A DNA stretch of 64,000 nt from positions 30,920-94,919 of the forward strand of contig NZ_AOHO01000038.1 in assembly GCF_000342005.1 (NCBI RefSeq), in the 5' to 3' direction. Source of the DNA: Amycolatopsis decaplanina DSM 44594. GTDB taxonomy: Bacteria > Actinomycetota > Actinomycetes > Mycobacteriales > Pseudonocardiaceae. This document shows positions 1-8,675 of this stretch, piece by piece. How positions within the stretch are numbered: position 1 is the first letter of the stretch; each line of letters opens with the position of its first letter. The notes under the pieces are model-generated. The model was not told the origin of the DNA. It made no database searches and worked only from the letters and a program-made list of their open reading frames with translations. Position numbers and translations under genes: made by a program.

Positions 1-1428
1 GGTGGTTCCGGCGCTCTTCTTCACGAACAGCGAACCAGCGAACGCGACCAGCCCGACACAACCGGCGACCATGAACGTGGTGCGGATCCCCGTCGCGTCG
101 GGGCTGGCCGCCCCGGCCGTGGTCGTGCTCGCCGTGGCCACCGCGATGAACACGGCGGTGCCGAGCGCGCCGGCGAGCTGCTGCAGGGTGGAGAGGATCG
201 CGCTGCCGTGTGAATAGAGATGTTTGGGCAGTGACCCGAGGGATTCGGTCATCAGCGGCGTCATCATCAGGCCGAGGCCGCCCATCAGGAGGACGTGGAT
301 GGCGATGACCGCGACCAGCGGCGATTCCGGGCCGAGCAGGGCGAACAGCCACAGCGAGACCGCCATCGCGGCCGCGCCGGGGATGACCAAGGGGCGGGGA
401 CCCAGGCGGTCGTACAACGCGCCGACCGGACGGCCGAGCAGCCCGAGGGCCAGGCCGCCGGGAAGCACCGCGAGCCCGCTGACGAACGTGCTGGTGTGCA
501 GGACGGTCTGCAGGTACAGCGGAAGCAGGATGGCCGCGGCGCCGAGCAGGCACATGAACAACAGCGCCGTCAGCACCAGCGAGACGACGAAACTGCGATG
601 GGTGAACGGACGCAGGTCCAGCAGCGCGCGATCTTCCTTCTGCAGGCGCAACTGGCGCCAGGTGAACACCACGAGTGCCACCGCCCCGACGGCGATCGGC
701 GCCCACGGCGGCACCGGCTGGTGCCCGCCCGCCGACTCGCCGGACACGGACAGGCCGTACAGCACGCCGCCGAAACCGATGGCGGACAGGACCACCGACG
801 GTACGTCCAACGGCACCTTGCGGTTGTCGCTGTCCAGCCGCAGTTGCAGCATGCCGACCGCCAGGGCGGCGAGCGCGAGCGGCAGCACGATCCAGAACAT
901 CCAGCGCCAGCCGAGCGAGGAGAGCACGGCGCCGCCGATGGTCGGGCCGATGGCCGGGGCGACCGCGATGACGATGGTGATCGTGCCCATCGTGGCGCCG
1001 CGTTTCTCCACCGGGACCAGGCGCATCACCGTGGTCATCAGCAGCGGCAGCATCACCGCCGTCCCGCAGGCTTGGATGACCCGTCCGGTCAGCAGGAGCG
1101 CGAAGCCCGGGGCGAGCGCGCTGACCAGGGTGCCGGTGCTGAACAGGATCAGCGAGGCGAGGAAGACCTGGCGCGGGGTGAACCGTTCGAGGAGGAACCC
1201 GGTGGTCGGGATGACGACCGCCATGGTGAGCAGGAATCCACTGGTCAGCCACTGGACGGTGGTGGTCGGGACCTGAAGGTCGACGGTCAGGTCACGCAGC
1301 GCGACACTCAGGATGGTCTCGTTGAGGATCATCACGAACGCGGAAAGGACCAGGACCCCGATCAGGAGCCCGGCTTTCGCCGGCGCCCGTTCCTGGGCGT
1401 GGGTGGTTTCGGGCAGGGTCTCGGTCAT
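1..1428 (-). CDS. DHA2-type MFS drug efflux transporter, 3' end cut off by window edge
   Basis: At least 476 codons are present and no stop is reached before the window edge, so the C-terminus is missing. The protein begins MTETLPETTHAQE, followed by a first membrane helix (GLLIGVLVLSAFVMILNETI) containing the Asn-Glu-Thr typical of DHA2/EmrB-QacA carriers, and VQWLTSGFLLTMAVVIPTTG, the usual second helix with the Gln-Trp pair. The family exports hydrophobic drugs by proton antiport across the cytoplasmic membrane and normally has 14 helices. The ATG at 1428 directly precedes the conserved N-terminus. It is transcribed away from the MDMPI-like gene, with a 219-bp gap. No TetR or MarR regulator is visible on this side. 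Family is certain; substrate unknown. Confidence 0.9.
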   Translation of the reverse strand, partial: MTETLPETTHAQERAPAKAGLLIGVLVLSAFVMILNETILSVALRDLTVDLQVPTTTVQWLTSGFLLTMAVVIPTTGFLLERFTPRQVFLASLILFSTGTLVSALAPGFALLLTGRVIQACGTAVMLPLLMTTVMRLVPVEKRGATMGTITIVIAVAPAIGPTIGGAVLSSLGWRWMFWIVLPLALAALAVGMLQLRLDSDNRKVPLDVPSVVLSAIGFGGVLYGLSVSGESAGGHQPVPPWAPIAVGAVALVVFTWRQLRLQKEDRALLDLRPFTHRSFVVSLVLTALLFMCLLGAAAILLPLYLQTVLHTSTFVSGLAVLPGGLALGLLGRPVGALYDRLGPRPLVIPGAAAMAVSLWLFALLGPESPLVAVIAIHVLLMGGLGLMMTPLMTESLGSLPKHLYSHGSAILSTLQQLAGALGTAVFIAVATASTTTAGAASPDATGIRTTFMVAGCVGLVAFAGSLFVKKSAGTT

Positions 1429-1647
1429 CAGTGAAGGGCTCCTGGAAGGGCGCGGGTCCGTGTGGGCCGCCTCCGGCGCGGCAACGGTGACAACGGAGGC
1501 GAGGCTGGATCTGTCGTTCAGTCTGCCTGTGCCGGTCGGTGCGTGTCACGTCGATTTCCGTAGTGAGTACGGTCACTGGATCTCCGGGAGGCATCGGACC
1601 GCACGTGAGCGTACGGATTTCCGGCCACAGCACGGTAAAATCGGCCT

Positions 1648-2499
1648 GTGACCAGAGCGATCACGGTGGATCGATGGCATTCGGTGCGGCGAGCCTATCG
1701 GGTGACGGGCGCACGATTCTCGGAAATGGTGGCCCGCGTTCCGGATCCGGACGCGATGGTCACCGCGGAGTGGACGGCGGCCGAAACGGTCGCCCACGTC
1801 GCGATGATCGCGAAGATGTACACGTCGCTGGTACGGCGGGACAGTGCCCCGGTTTTGGACACTCGCGGGCAGAGTCAGGTCGAAAAGACCACTGTGGACA
1901 CGGTTTCCGTACTGAACACCTTGGTCTTACGAGATTTTCCGGAACGTGACATCGGTGTGCTGGTCACCGGATTGCTCGCGGACATCGAGGAAGTACTACG
2001 GGTGACCGAGGACGCCGACCCGGAGACCTCGCTGGACTGGCTCGGGGCCTCGAAGGTGCCGCTGGCCGGCGTCCTCGCTCATCTCGTCAACGAACTGCAC
2101 ATCCACGGTTGGGACATCGCCAAGGCGCTGAAGCTGCCGTGGACGATCCCGCCGGCTGACGCGGCGTTGTTCTTCGATCTGTTCATGGTGGGCCTGTTGA
2201 CCCGCGACGTCGGGCACCTTCTCGACACCGACGAGCCGCCGCGGGATCGACGGATCGCCGTGGCGTTCCGGTCGGCGTACACGTCCCCGGTCGTGCTGGT
2301 GTTGCACCAGGGGCGGGTGACGGTCGAGGAGCCCGGCGGCCCGGTCGACGCGCGGATCTCGTTCGATCCGCCGTCACTGAACCTGATGCTGTTCCACCGG
2401 GTCGGAAAGGCGCGTTCCGTGCTGACGCGGAAGATCGCCGTCAGTGGTCCTCGGCCGTGGCTGTTGCCCGCCTTCCTGCGAGTCGTGCGTTTGCCGTAG
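1648..2499 (+). CDS. Maleylpyruvate-isomerase/DinB-fold family protein (MDMPI-like)
   Basis: 283 aa, GTG start. The N-terminal half has the four-helix DinB/MDMPI fold signature: an early Trp-Thr-Ala-Ala-Glu-Thr-Val-Ala-His stretch (metal His near residue 50) and a later NELHIHGWDIAKAL block carrying the second Glu and His ligands. The C-terminal ~80 residues resemble the SCP2-like tail of mycothiol-dependent maleylpyruvate isomerase. In this family a divalent metal binds mycothiol, but most actinobacterial members have no known substrate and this one has no pathway neighbours to suggest one. It stands alone and ends 7 bp before a 46-bp palindrome that probably ends transcription. Family assignment good, function unknown. 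Confidence 0.75.
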   Translation: MTRAITVDRWHSVRRAYRVTGARFSEMVARVPDPDAMVTAEWTAAETVAHVAMIAKMYTSLVRRDSAPVLDTRGQSQVEKTTVDTVSVLNTLVLRDFPERDIGVLVTGLLADIEEVLRVTEDADPETSLDWLGASKVPLAGVLAHLVNELHIHGWDIAKALKLPWTIPPADAALFFDLFMVGLLTRDVGHLLDTDEPPRDRRIAVAFRSAYTSPVVLVLHQGRVTVEEPGGPVDARISFDPPSLNLMLFHRVGKARSVLTRKIAVSGPRPWLLPAFLRVVRLP

Positions 2500-2506
2500 C
2501 TCAAGG

Positions 2507-2552
2507 CTCGTGAGTGGTAAGGACGGTTCTAACCGTCCTTACCACTCACGAG
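2507..2552. repeat. 46-bp palindrome, copy 1 (between convergent genes)
   Basis: The arms begin CTCGTGAGTGGTAAGGACGG and are followed by their exact reverse complement, giving a near-perfect 23-bp stem around TTCTAA. The element lies between the stops of two convergent genes (2499 and 2572), where it could fold as a bidirectional terminator. Further copies are at 10018, 31317 and 56119. The flank to its right, up to about 2597, is also duplicated at 31363-31408. Confidence 0.9.
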
Positions 2553-2571
2553 GCCCACGACGGTCCGCCGC

Positions 2572-2967
2572 TCAGGTCGCCTGAAGTACGTGAAGGTCGA
2601 ACCGGTGTCGCGAGTCTTCGATGTGGCCGAGGAACCGGTGGGTCCAGTCGCACATCCCGTCGACCGTCGCACGCAGACCGTGGCCCGCCTCGGTGAGGGT
2701 GTAGTCGACCCGCGGCGGCACCGTCGGGTGCACCGTCCGCTCGATCAGGCCGTTGCGCTCCAGCATGCGCAGGTTCTGGGTGAGCATCTTGTGGCTGATG
2801 CCCTCGATGTCGTTCCGCAGTTCGGTGAACCGCCGGGTGCGGTCCCCGACCGTCTCGATGATCAGGAGCGCCCACTTGTTGGCGACGTCGGAGAAGATCT
2901 CCCGCGCCAGCGAGTCCGCCCGCATCAGATCGGCGTCGTCCGAACCGTTGAGCTGCTTGGTCACCAT
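2572..2967 (-). CDS. HxlR-family winged-helix transcriptional regulator
   Basis: 131 aa, ATG at 2967. It shows the HxlR core: KWALLIIETVGDRTRRFTEL followed by ISHKMLTQNLRMLERNGLIER, the recognition helix and wing, then a YTLTEAGHGL segment. HxlR proteins are dimeric regulators that usually act on a divergent neighbour, often in response to electrophiles or redox stress. Here the divergent neighbour is the RidA-like gene starting at 3066, so control of that gene is the obvious inference; the 98-bp gap holds both promoters. No conserved Cys-based sensor is obvious apart from one Cys in the last third. The last codons of this gene are duplicated at about 31381-31408. Confidence 0.9.
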   Translation of the reverse strand: MVTKQLNGSDDADLMRADSLAREIFSDVANKWALLIIETVGDRTRRFTELRNDIEGISHKMLTQNLRMLERNGLIERTVHPTVPPRVDYTLTEAGHGLRATVDGMCDWTHRFLGHIEDSRHRFDLHVLQAT

Positions 2968-3065
2968 CAGGTTCCCCAGTCACGAAAAAGTGCGTTCTTC
3001 CAGGTCGTCGCACACTCTCCTACAGTTCCTCGGTAACCACAAGTGACCGTTGACGAGGAGTACGG

Positions 3066-3473
3066 ATGAGCATCACCCTGGTGAATCCCGCGGGACTGCT
3101 GGAGATCCCCGCCTACCGGCAGATGTCGATCGCGACCGGGTCGAAACTGGTCTTCATCGCGGGGCAGGTCTCCTGGGACGCCGACGGCACCGTTGTCGGC
3201 GAAGGGGACCTCGTCGCCCAGGTCGAACAGTGCTACCTGAACATCGGCACCGCGCTCGCCGAGGCGGGCGCCACCTTCGACGACGTCGCGAAGTTGACCG
3301 TCTATGTCGTCGACTGGACGCCGGACAAACTCGCGCTGTTCCTCGAAGGCGTGGACCGGGCGGCGGCCAGACTGGGTGGCACCCCGGTCCCGCCGGGAAC
3401 GCTGATCGGCGTCGCGGCGCTCGACGTGCCCGAGCACCTCGTCGAGGTCGAGGCGACCGCGGTCATCGACTGA
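3066..3473 (+). CDS. RidA/YjgF-family protein lacking the catalytic arginine
   Basis: 135 aa, full family length, with a good ribosome site (GAGGAG) before ATG 3066. The YjgF fold is recognisable from VFIAGQVSWDADG, QVEQCYLNIGTALAEAG and the final LVEVEATAVID strand. True RidA deaminases hydrolyse reactive enamine/imine intermediates using an Arg in a P-A-R-(S/T) motif before the V-x-V-A strand. Here the corresponding segment reads VPPGTLIGVAAL, with Gly in place of Arg, so deaminase activity is not expected. It is divergent from the HxlR gene and ends 3 bp from the stop of the convergent cupin gene. It may bind a small ligand or act on another substrate; the family is certain and the role unknown. 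Confidence 0.9.
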   Translation: MSITLVNPAGLLEIPAYRQMSIATGSKLVFIAGQVSWDADGTVVGEGDLVAQVEQCYLNIGTALAEAGATFDDVAKLTVYVVDWTPDKLALFLEGVDRAAARLGGTPVPPGTLIGVAALDVPEHLVEVEATAVID

Positions 3474-3476
3474 CGC

Positions 3477-3956
3477 TCACTGACCGCGCGCGGCGCGCCA
3501 GATCGGGCTGTCGACGTAGTGGTTGTCGTACTGCTTCGAGGACGCGGCGATCTCCGAAGGGTCCGCTTCGCCGCGCGCGACCCGGTCGAGGAGCCGGTAG
3601 TAGTCGAAGCGGGCCATGCCCGGCGTGAAGGTGACCAGGACGTCGGCGTCCGATCCGGTGGCGGGCCCGAAGGCGTGCGGCACCTTGGGCGGCACGGCGA
3701 GGAAGTCGCCCTTCTCCAGTGTGTGCAGGGTTTCCTCGACAAGGACCTGGAGTTTTCCTTCGAGTACGAAGAAGAACTCGGTCGCGCGGGTGTGGAAATG
3801 GGCCGGGGTGCCGAAGACGCCGTCCTTCAGGGTCGCGCGGTTCGCGGTGAAGCCCCCGTCGGTGGTGTCCGAGTCGGCCAGCAGCGTGATTTCGCTGCCC
3901 GGCGCGTCGCTGACGATCTCGGCGTCGGCGGCCCGGAGGAGGATGGGGTCGAACAT
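3477..3956 (-). CDS. Single-domain cupin protein
   Basis: 159 aa from the ATG at 3956, which follows AAGGAG at good spacing; an in-frame extension to 4049 exists but lacks a ribosome site. The central cupin barrel carries the metal motif HFHTRATEFFFVLEGKL (His, His, Glu) and a second motif ending in VPHAFG (His), so a metal centre is likely. The C-terminal 45 residues (DYYRLLDRVARGEADP) resemble the tail of quercetin-dioxygenase-like cupins. It is convergent with the RidA-like gene and the stops are 3 bp apart. Substrate cannot be told from sequence. Confidence 0.85.
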   Translation of the reverse strand: MFDPILLRAADAEIVSDAPGSEITLLADSDTTDGGFTANRATLKDGVFGTPAHFHTRATEFFFVLEGKLQVLVEETLHTLEKGDFLAVPPKVPHAFGPATGSDADVLVTFTPGMARFDYYRLLDRVARGEADPSEIAASSKQYDNHYVDSPIWRAARGQ

Positions 3957-4150
3957 GGTGGCGTCTCCTTGATTTTCCGTGTTCAGCAGGCTCGCTGACA
4001 GGATCAGCCTCTCCTGGAGCCGGGCCTTGATCAACGCGGAAAGCCGCACCGATCGATAATGTGAAGGTTATCGATCAGTGTGCGGGTGTCGGTGGTGCCA
4101 CTCGCCTGACAAACCGATGGGGGAGAACCCGAAGCGCCACTTACGACCGG

Positions 4151-4582
4151 TCAGGCGGCGAAGACCTGCGAGTCGTCGGCGAAGGCTTTGAACTCCAAGG
4201 CGTTGCCTGCCGGGTCCAGCAGGAACATCGTCCACTGTTCGCCGGTCTGGCCTTCGAAGCGGACGTAGGGCTCGATGACGAAGGAGGTGTCCGCCGCGCG
4301 CAGCCGGTCCGCCAGCTTCCGGAACTCCGGCACGGTGAGGATCAGGCCGAAGTGGGGGACGGGCACGTCGTGTCCGTCGACGGGGTTGTGGATCTGCCGC
4401 GGCCGTTCCGGCGCGAGGTGCGTGACGAACTGGTGGCCGTGGAGGTTCCAGTCGATCCACGTCTCGGAGCTGCGGCCCTGTTCGAGGCCGAGGACCTCGC
4501 CGTAGAAGGTGCGCGCGGCGGCCAGGTCGTCGACGGGCATGGCGAGGTGGAAGCGCGGGATGGGGGAGTCGAGGACGGTCAT
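4151..4582 (-). CDS. VOC-superfamily (glyoxalase/bleomycin-resistance fold) protein
   Basis: 143 aa. The paired beta-alpha-beta-beta-beta modules are clear: FHLAMPVDDLAAARTFYGEVLGL at the start and PHFGLILTVPEFRKLADRL in the second half, ending MFLLDPAGNALEFKAF with the usual Glu metal ligand. The sequence resembles small lactoylglutathione-lyase-like proteins annotated as VOC. It is divergent from the GntR gene, and the 102-bp gap contains a near-palindrome at 4614-4639 that could serve both. Substrate unknown. Confidence 0.88.
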   Translation of the reverse strand: MTVLDSPIPRFHLAMPVDDLAAARTFYGEVLGLEQGRSSETWIDWNLHGHQFVTHLAPERPRQIHNPVDGHDVPVPHFGLILTVPEFRKLADRLRAADTSFVIEPYVRFEGQTGEQWTMFLLDPAGNALEFKAFADDSQVFAA

Positions 4583-4613
4583 GCCCAGGGGTCCTTTCCG
4601 GCGGGACGAGTAC

Positions 4614-4639
4614 TTGTCGCAATGTTAACATTAGGACAA
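4614..4639. promoter_or_regulatory. Candidate GntR operator
   Basis: An inverted repeat with 13-bp arms: left TTGTCGCAATGTT, right AACATTAGGACAA; the arms match at 11 of 13 positions and meet at a perfect AATGTTAACATT core. It lies between the divergent VOC gene and GntR gene and just upstream of the GntR start, where an autoregulatory FadR-type site is expected. Assignment rests on symmetry and position only. Confidence 0.55.
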
Positions 4640-4684
4640 AGTATGGCGCCGTTACTATCGGGCGTTCCGATGGGAAGGACGAGG

Positions 4685-5341
4685 ATGAGCGAACCCGGCA
4701 GGGTGGTGCCGGCGCGTCGGCGCGGGCTGGCGGACGAGGTCGCCGACAGGGTCAGGGACGCCATCTTCGGCGGCGCCTATCCGCCTGGCGCGCAGCTGCG
4801 TGAGGTCGAACTTTCGGCGGCACTCGGCGTCAGTCGTGGTCCGGTGCGCGAAGCGTTGCTGAAACTGGAGCGCGAGGGTCTGGTTCGCAGCGAATGGCAT
4901 CGCGGCGCGATCGTCACGACGCTGTCCGATGTGGACGTCGCCGAACTCGACAGTCTTCGCTCGGCGCTCGAACAACTGGCCGTCCGCCTCGTGGTCGCGA
5001 ACGCGCCGGAGGCGGAGCTGGCCGCGATCGACGAGACCGTCGACAGGATGGACAGGGCGCGCGACGAGCACGAGATGGTCCGCCGCGACATCGACTTCCA
5101 CGACGCGGTCTACGCGGCGTCCGGGCACCGGCGGCTCATCGAGGCGTGGCAGGCGATCCGGTCCCAGGTGTACCTGTTCCTGCTGACCCGGATCGGCGTG
5201 AGTTCCGACGGCTACCTCGCGAGTATCCCGGCCGAGCATCGCCGGCTGGCGTCCGCTCTTCGCGCCCGTGACGGCGAGAAGGCGCTCGAACTGTTCGCCG
5301 CCCACCGCGGTCAGGCGCTCGATGTGCTGACCGGGAAGTGA
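4685..5341 (+). CDS. FadR-subfamily (FCD) GntR transcriptional regulator
   Basis: 218 aa from the ATG at 4685, preceded by GGGAAGGACGAGG; longer in-frame starts exist (4643) but are poorly supported. N-terminal winged helix: LADEVADRVRDAIFGGAYPPG then LGVSRGPVREALLKLEREGLV. C-terminal FCD domain with its metal/ligand set: Asp and His in DIDFHDAVYAASGH, His in AEHRRLASAL and His in FAAHRGQAL. Such regulators sense small carboxylates and usually repress a neighbouring catabolic gene; the divergent VOC gene and the sugar operon 200 bp downstream are the candidates. An inverted repeat at 4614-4639 is a likely binding site. Confidence 0.9.
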   Translation: MSEPGRVVPARRRGLADEVADRVRDAIFGGAYPPGAQLREVELSAALGVSRGPVREALLKLEREGLVRSEWHRGAIVTTLSDVDVAELDSLRSALEQLAVRLVVANAPEAELAAIDETVDRMDRARDEHEMVRRDIDFHDAVYAASGHRRLIEAWQAIRSQVYLFLLTRIGVSSDGYLASIPAEHRRLASALRARDGEKALELFAAHRGQALDVLTGK

Positions 5342-5438
5342 TCCGTGCTCAACGTCCGCTTGAACGACCCGGCCGAGGACGCGCTCGGCCCCTGGTGAAC
5401 GATACGGTGCCGAGGCGGGCGAAATGGCGTTCAGGGTC

Positions 5439-5473
5439 TTGACGGCAAGGTGGACCAAGGCTTAACTCAAGCC
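5439..5473 (+). promoter_or_regulatory. Candidate promoter with overlapping operator for the sugar operon
   Basis: TTGACG (5439-5444) is followed after 17 bp by TTAACT (5462-5467), a plausible -35/-10 pair. The -10 region lies inside a small inverted repeat GGCTT-AACTC-AAGCC (5459-5473), a layout typical of repressor control. The first gene of the operon starts at 5542. Read from sequence only, with no experimental support. Confidence 0.4.
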
Positions 5474-5541
5474 CTGAAATAAGACGTGTCCCGGGTCACA
5501 GGCTCCGGACGCGGCTTGGCCACTCACCCCGAGGACCATCG

Positions 5542-6855
5542 ATGCGAATCGGAAAGATCGCTCCCGCGCTCGTCCTGGCGCTGGCGGCCGCCGCCACGAC
5601 GGCGTGCGGCGGCGGCGACACGTCGTCCAGTGCTCCCAAGGAGCTCGTCTACTGGGCGTCCAATCAGGGCACCAGTCTCGACAACGACAAAGCCGTCCTG
5701 CAGCCCGAACTCGACAAGTTCGAGAAGGCCTCCGGGATCAAGGTCAAGCTCGAGGTCGTCCCGTGGACGGATCTGCTCAACCGGATCCTCGCGGCCACCA
5801 CCTCCGGCAAGGGACCGGACGTGCTCAACATCGGCAACACCTGGTCGGCCTCGTTGCAGGCGACCGGGGCGTTGCTGCCGTTCGACGACGCCGCGCTGGA
5901 GAAGGTCGGCGGCAGGGCGCGGTTCCTCGGCCCGTCGCTGGCGGCCACAGGGGCGAGCGGTCAGCCGCCGGTCGGCGTACCGCTCTACGGCCAGGCGTAC
6001 GGCCTGTACTACAACAAGAAGCTCTTCTCCGAGGCCGGCATCACCAAGCCGCCCGCCACCTGGGAGGAGCTTGTCGAGGACGGCAAGAAGCTCACCAAAC
6101 CCGACAAGGGCCAGTGGGGACTCTCGCTCCAGGCGGGCCAGGTCACCGAGAACAGCCACCACGCGGCGATCCTCGGCGCCCAGCAGGGCGCGCAATTCTT
6201 CACCGCCGAGGGTAAACCGCAGCTCGCTTCGGATCCGTCGGTCGCGGCCGTGCAGCAGTTCGTCGACCTGATGCAGAAGGACAAGATCGTCAACCCGGCG
6301 AACGCCGAGTACGCCGACACCGCGAAGTCCCTCAAGGATCTGTCGGACGGCAAGGCCGCGATGTTCATGAACCAGGCCTCCGCCGGGTCGTTCAAGAACA
6401 TCGGGATGGACATGGCCGACCTCGGCGTCGCGCCGATCCCGCTGCCCGCCACCGCGCCGCCGAACGGCCGGAAGGTGACCAGCTTCGTCGCGGGCATCAA
6501 CATGTCGGTCTTCAAGAACACCAAGAACCCCGACGCCGCACTGGACTTCGTCAAGTTCATGGTCTCGGCGCCGGAGCAGGCACTGCTCAACAAGACCTAC
6601 GGCTCGCTGCCCACCGTCCAGGACGCCTACAGCGACGCGGCGTTCCAGACCGAGGACGTCAAGGTCTTCCAGAACGTGCTCGCGAACTCGGCCGAGCCGA
6701 TGCCGCAGGTTCCGCAGGAGTCGCAGTTCGAGACCCTCATCGGCACCGCGATGAAGGCGATGTTCGCCGACGTGGCCGCTGGCAAGCCGGTCGACGGAGC
6801 CAAGATCCGCGACCAGCTGAACCAGGCGGACCAGCAGATCGCGGCCGGTAGTTGA
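5542..6855 (+). CDS. ABC sugar importer, substrate-binding lipoprotein (family 1)
   Basis: 437 aa. The N-terminus MRIGKIAPALVLALAAAATT is a signal peptide ending in a lipobox (TTAC, Cys modified), followed by a Gly-rich linker. The mature part has the family 1 extracellular binding-protein pattern (ELVYWASNQG, GKGPDVLNIGNTWSASL, YGQAYGLYYNKKLFSEAG, PPATWEELVEDGKKL), which binds oligosaccharides outside the membrane. It is the first gene of an operon with two permeases and a GH1 beta-glucosidase, so beta-glucosides such as cellobiose are the likely cargo. Ribosome site GAGGA precedes the ATG. Specificity is inferred from context. Confidence 0.92.
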   Translation: MRIGKIAPALVLALAAAATTACGGGDTSSSAPKELVYWASNQGTSLDNDKAVLQPELDKFEKASGIKVKLEVVPWTDLLNRILAATTSGKGPDVLNIGNTWSASLQATGALLPFDDAALEKVGGRARFLGPSLAATGASGQPPVGVPLYGQAYGLYYNKKLFSEAGITKPPATWEELVEDGKKLTKPDKGQWGLSLQAGQVTENSHHAAILGAQQGAQFFTAEGKPQLASDPSVAAVQQFVDLMQKDKIVNPANAEYADTAKSLKDLSDGKAAMFMNQASAGSFKNIGMDMADLGVAPIPLPATAPPNGRKVTSFVAGINMSVFKNTKNPDAALDFVKFMVSAPEQALLNKTYGSLPTVQDAYSDAAFQTEDVKVFQNVLANSAEPMPQVPQESQFETLIGTAMKAMFADVAAGKPVDGAKIRDQLNQADQQIAAGS

Positions 6856-7811
6856 TGCCGACCGCGCTCGACGACGCCCCGGCCGTGAAGGCGGCCGGGG
6901 CGCCCCGGCCCCAGGGTGCCCGGCGCGACCGGCGCCGGGTCGCGCTGCCGTATCTGCTCCTGCTGCCCGCGATCCTGCTCGAACTGCTCGTCCACCTGGT
7001 CCCGATGATCGCCGGGCTCGTGATGAGCTTCTTCAAGCTCACGCAGTTCTCCATCCGGGACTTCTCGTCCGCCCCGGCGGCGGGGCTGGACAACTACAAG
7101 TTCGTCCTGGACTTCAACTCCGCGGCGGGGAAGTCGCTGCTCGGCTCGTTCTGGATCAGCGTCCTCTACACCGTCGCATCGGTCGGGTTCTGCTGGCTCT
7201 TCGGCACCTCGGCCGCCGTGCTGATGCAGAAGAACTTCCGGGGCCGCGGCCTGCTCCGGACCCTGTTCCTCGTGCCGTACGCGCTGCCGATGTACGCCGC
7301 GGTGATCACCTGGTCGTTCATGTTCCAGAAGGACACCGGCCTGGTGAACGACCTGCTGGGCACCGATTCGTTCTGGCTCATCGGGGACAACAGCTTCTGG
7401 TCGCTGGTGGTCGTCTCGATCTGGCGCAACTGGCCGTTCGCGTTCCTGATCGTGATGGCCGGCCTGCAGAACATCCCCGGCGAACTGTACGAGGCGGCGG
7501 CCATCGACGGCGCCGGATGGTGGCGGCAGTTCCAGGCCATCACCCAGCCGATGCTGCGCCCGGTCAACCAGGTCCTGCTCCTGGTGCTGTTCCTGTGGAC
7601 CTTCAACGACTTCAACACGCCGTATGTCCTCTTCGGAGCGTCCGCGCCGAAGGAGGCATCACTGATCTCGATCCACATTTACCAGAGCTCCTTCGTGACC
7701 TGGAACTTCGGTCTCGGCTCGGCGATGTCGGTGCTGTTGCTGCTGTTCCTGCTCATCGTCAGCACCGTCTACCTGGGACTGACCGCGCGGAGGAGGAACG
7801 CCGTTGTCTGA
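6855..7811 (+). CDS. ABC sugar importer permease 1 (MalF/CUT1 type)
   Basis: 318 aa from ATG 6855, which overlaps the preceding stop as TGATG. Six membrane helices, starting with ALPYLLLLPAILLELLVHLVP. The cytoplasmic coupling loop carries the EAA motif (EAAAIDGAGWWRQFQAITQPM) that docks on the ATPase. Pairs with the next gene to form the transmembrane channel. No ATPase gene is present in the operon; in streptomycetes and relatives one shared ATPase (MsiK) powers several CUT1 importers, and the same arrangement is likely here. Confidence 0.92.
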   Translation: MPTALDDAPAVKAAGAPRPQGARRDRRRVALPYLLLLPAILLELLVHLVPMIAGLVMSFFKLTQFSIRDFSSAPAAGLDNYKFVLDFNSAAGKSLLGSFWISVLYTVASVGFCWLFGTSAAVLMQKNFRGRGLLRTLFLVPYALPMYAAVITWSFMFQKDTGLVNDLLGTDSFWLIGDNSFWSLVVVSIWRNWPFAFLIVMAGLQNIPGELYEAAAIDGAGWWRQFQAITQPMLRPVNQVLLLVLFLWTFNDFNTPYVLFGASAPKEASLISIHIYQSSFVTWNFGLGSAMSVLLLLFLLIVSTVYLGLTARRRNAVV

Positions 7812-8643
7812 GCCTCGCTGGGTCCCGTGGGCCCGCCGATTCGTCCTCGGCTTCCTCGCCCTGTTCACCCTGGTCCCGCTGTACGCGATGGTTTCGTCGT
7901 CGCTGAAGCCGCTGGGGGACGTGCAGGGCAAGTGGGAGTGGGTCCCGACGACGCTGACCATCCAGCCGTTCTTCGACATCTGGGAGACCATCCCGCTCGC
8001 CGAGTACTTCGTGAACAGCCTGGTCATCTCCGGTTCGGCGGCGATCCTCTCGGTGGTGATCGCGATCTTCGCGGCGTACGCCCTGAGCCGTTTCCGGTTC
8101 CGTGGCAAGAACTTCTTCAAGATGACCGTGCTGTCCACACAGATGTTCCCCGGCATCCTGTTCCTGCTGCCGCTGTTCCTCATTTTCGTCAACATCGGCA
8201 ACACCACCGGCATCGTCCTGTACGGCTCCCGGCTCGGGCTGATCATCACCTACCTGACCTTCTCGCTGCCGTTCGCCATCTGGATGCTCGCCGGCTACAT
8301 CGACTCGATCCCGAAGGAACTCGACGAGGCCGCGATGGTCGACGGCACCGGGCCGTTCGGCGCGCTGATCCGGGTGGTCGTCCCGGCGGCCATGCCGGGC
8401 ATCGTCGCGGTGGGGATCTACTCGTTCATGACGGCCTGGGGCGAGGTCCTGTTCGCGTCGGTGATGACCGATTCGGGCACGCGGACCCTCGCGGTCGGCC
8501 TCCAGGAGTACTCCACTCAGGTCCAGGTGTACTGGAACCAGGTCATGGCCGCGTCCCTGATCGTCTCCGTCCCGGTCGTCGCCGGATTCCTGCTGCTCCA
8601 GCGTTATCTCGTCGCCGGGCTCACCGCCGGTGCCGTGAAATGA
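7804..8643 (+). CDS. ABC sugar importer permease 2 (MalG/CUT1 type)
   Basis: 279 aa with a TTG start that overlaps the end of the previous gene by 8 bp; GGAGGAGG lies just upstream and no other start fits the conserved N-terminus. Six helices. The EAA loop is [22 protein letters not shown]. The C-terminus ([17 protein letters not shown]) is characteristic of MalG-type permeases, where LTAGAVK follows the last helix. It forms the heterodimeric channel with the preceding gene product. Confidence 0.92.
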   Translation: MSEPRWVPWARRFVLGFLALFTLVPLYAMVSSSLKPLGDVQGKWEWVPTTLTIQPFFDIWETIPLAEYFVNSLVISGSAAILSVVIAIFAAYALSRFRFRGKNFFKMTVLSTQMFPGILFLLPLFLIFVNIGNTTGIVLYGSRLGLIITYLTFSLPFAIWMLAGYIDSIPKELDEAAMVDGTGPFGALIRVVVPAAMPGIVAVGIYSFMTAWGEVLFASVMTDSGTRTLAVGLQEYSTQVQVYWNQVMAASLIVSVPVVAGFLLLQRYLVAGLTAGAVK

Positions 8644-8675
8644 CCCGCCCGTCGCTCCGTACAGAGAGGTCCGCC

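Noticed and set aside
224..1434. Long rightward frames opposite the MFS gene
   Set aside because: They are Arg/Gln/His/Asp-rich with no family motifs, while the opposite strand reads as a typical DHA2 carrier with membrane helices.
7827..8639. In-frame upstream extension of the GH1 gene giving a 728-aa protein
   Set aside because: The extra part is antisensical, low-complexity peptide lying out of frame over the second permease gene, which has clear helices and an EAA loop.
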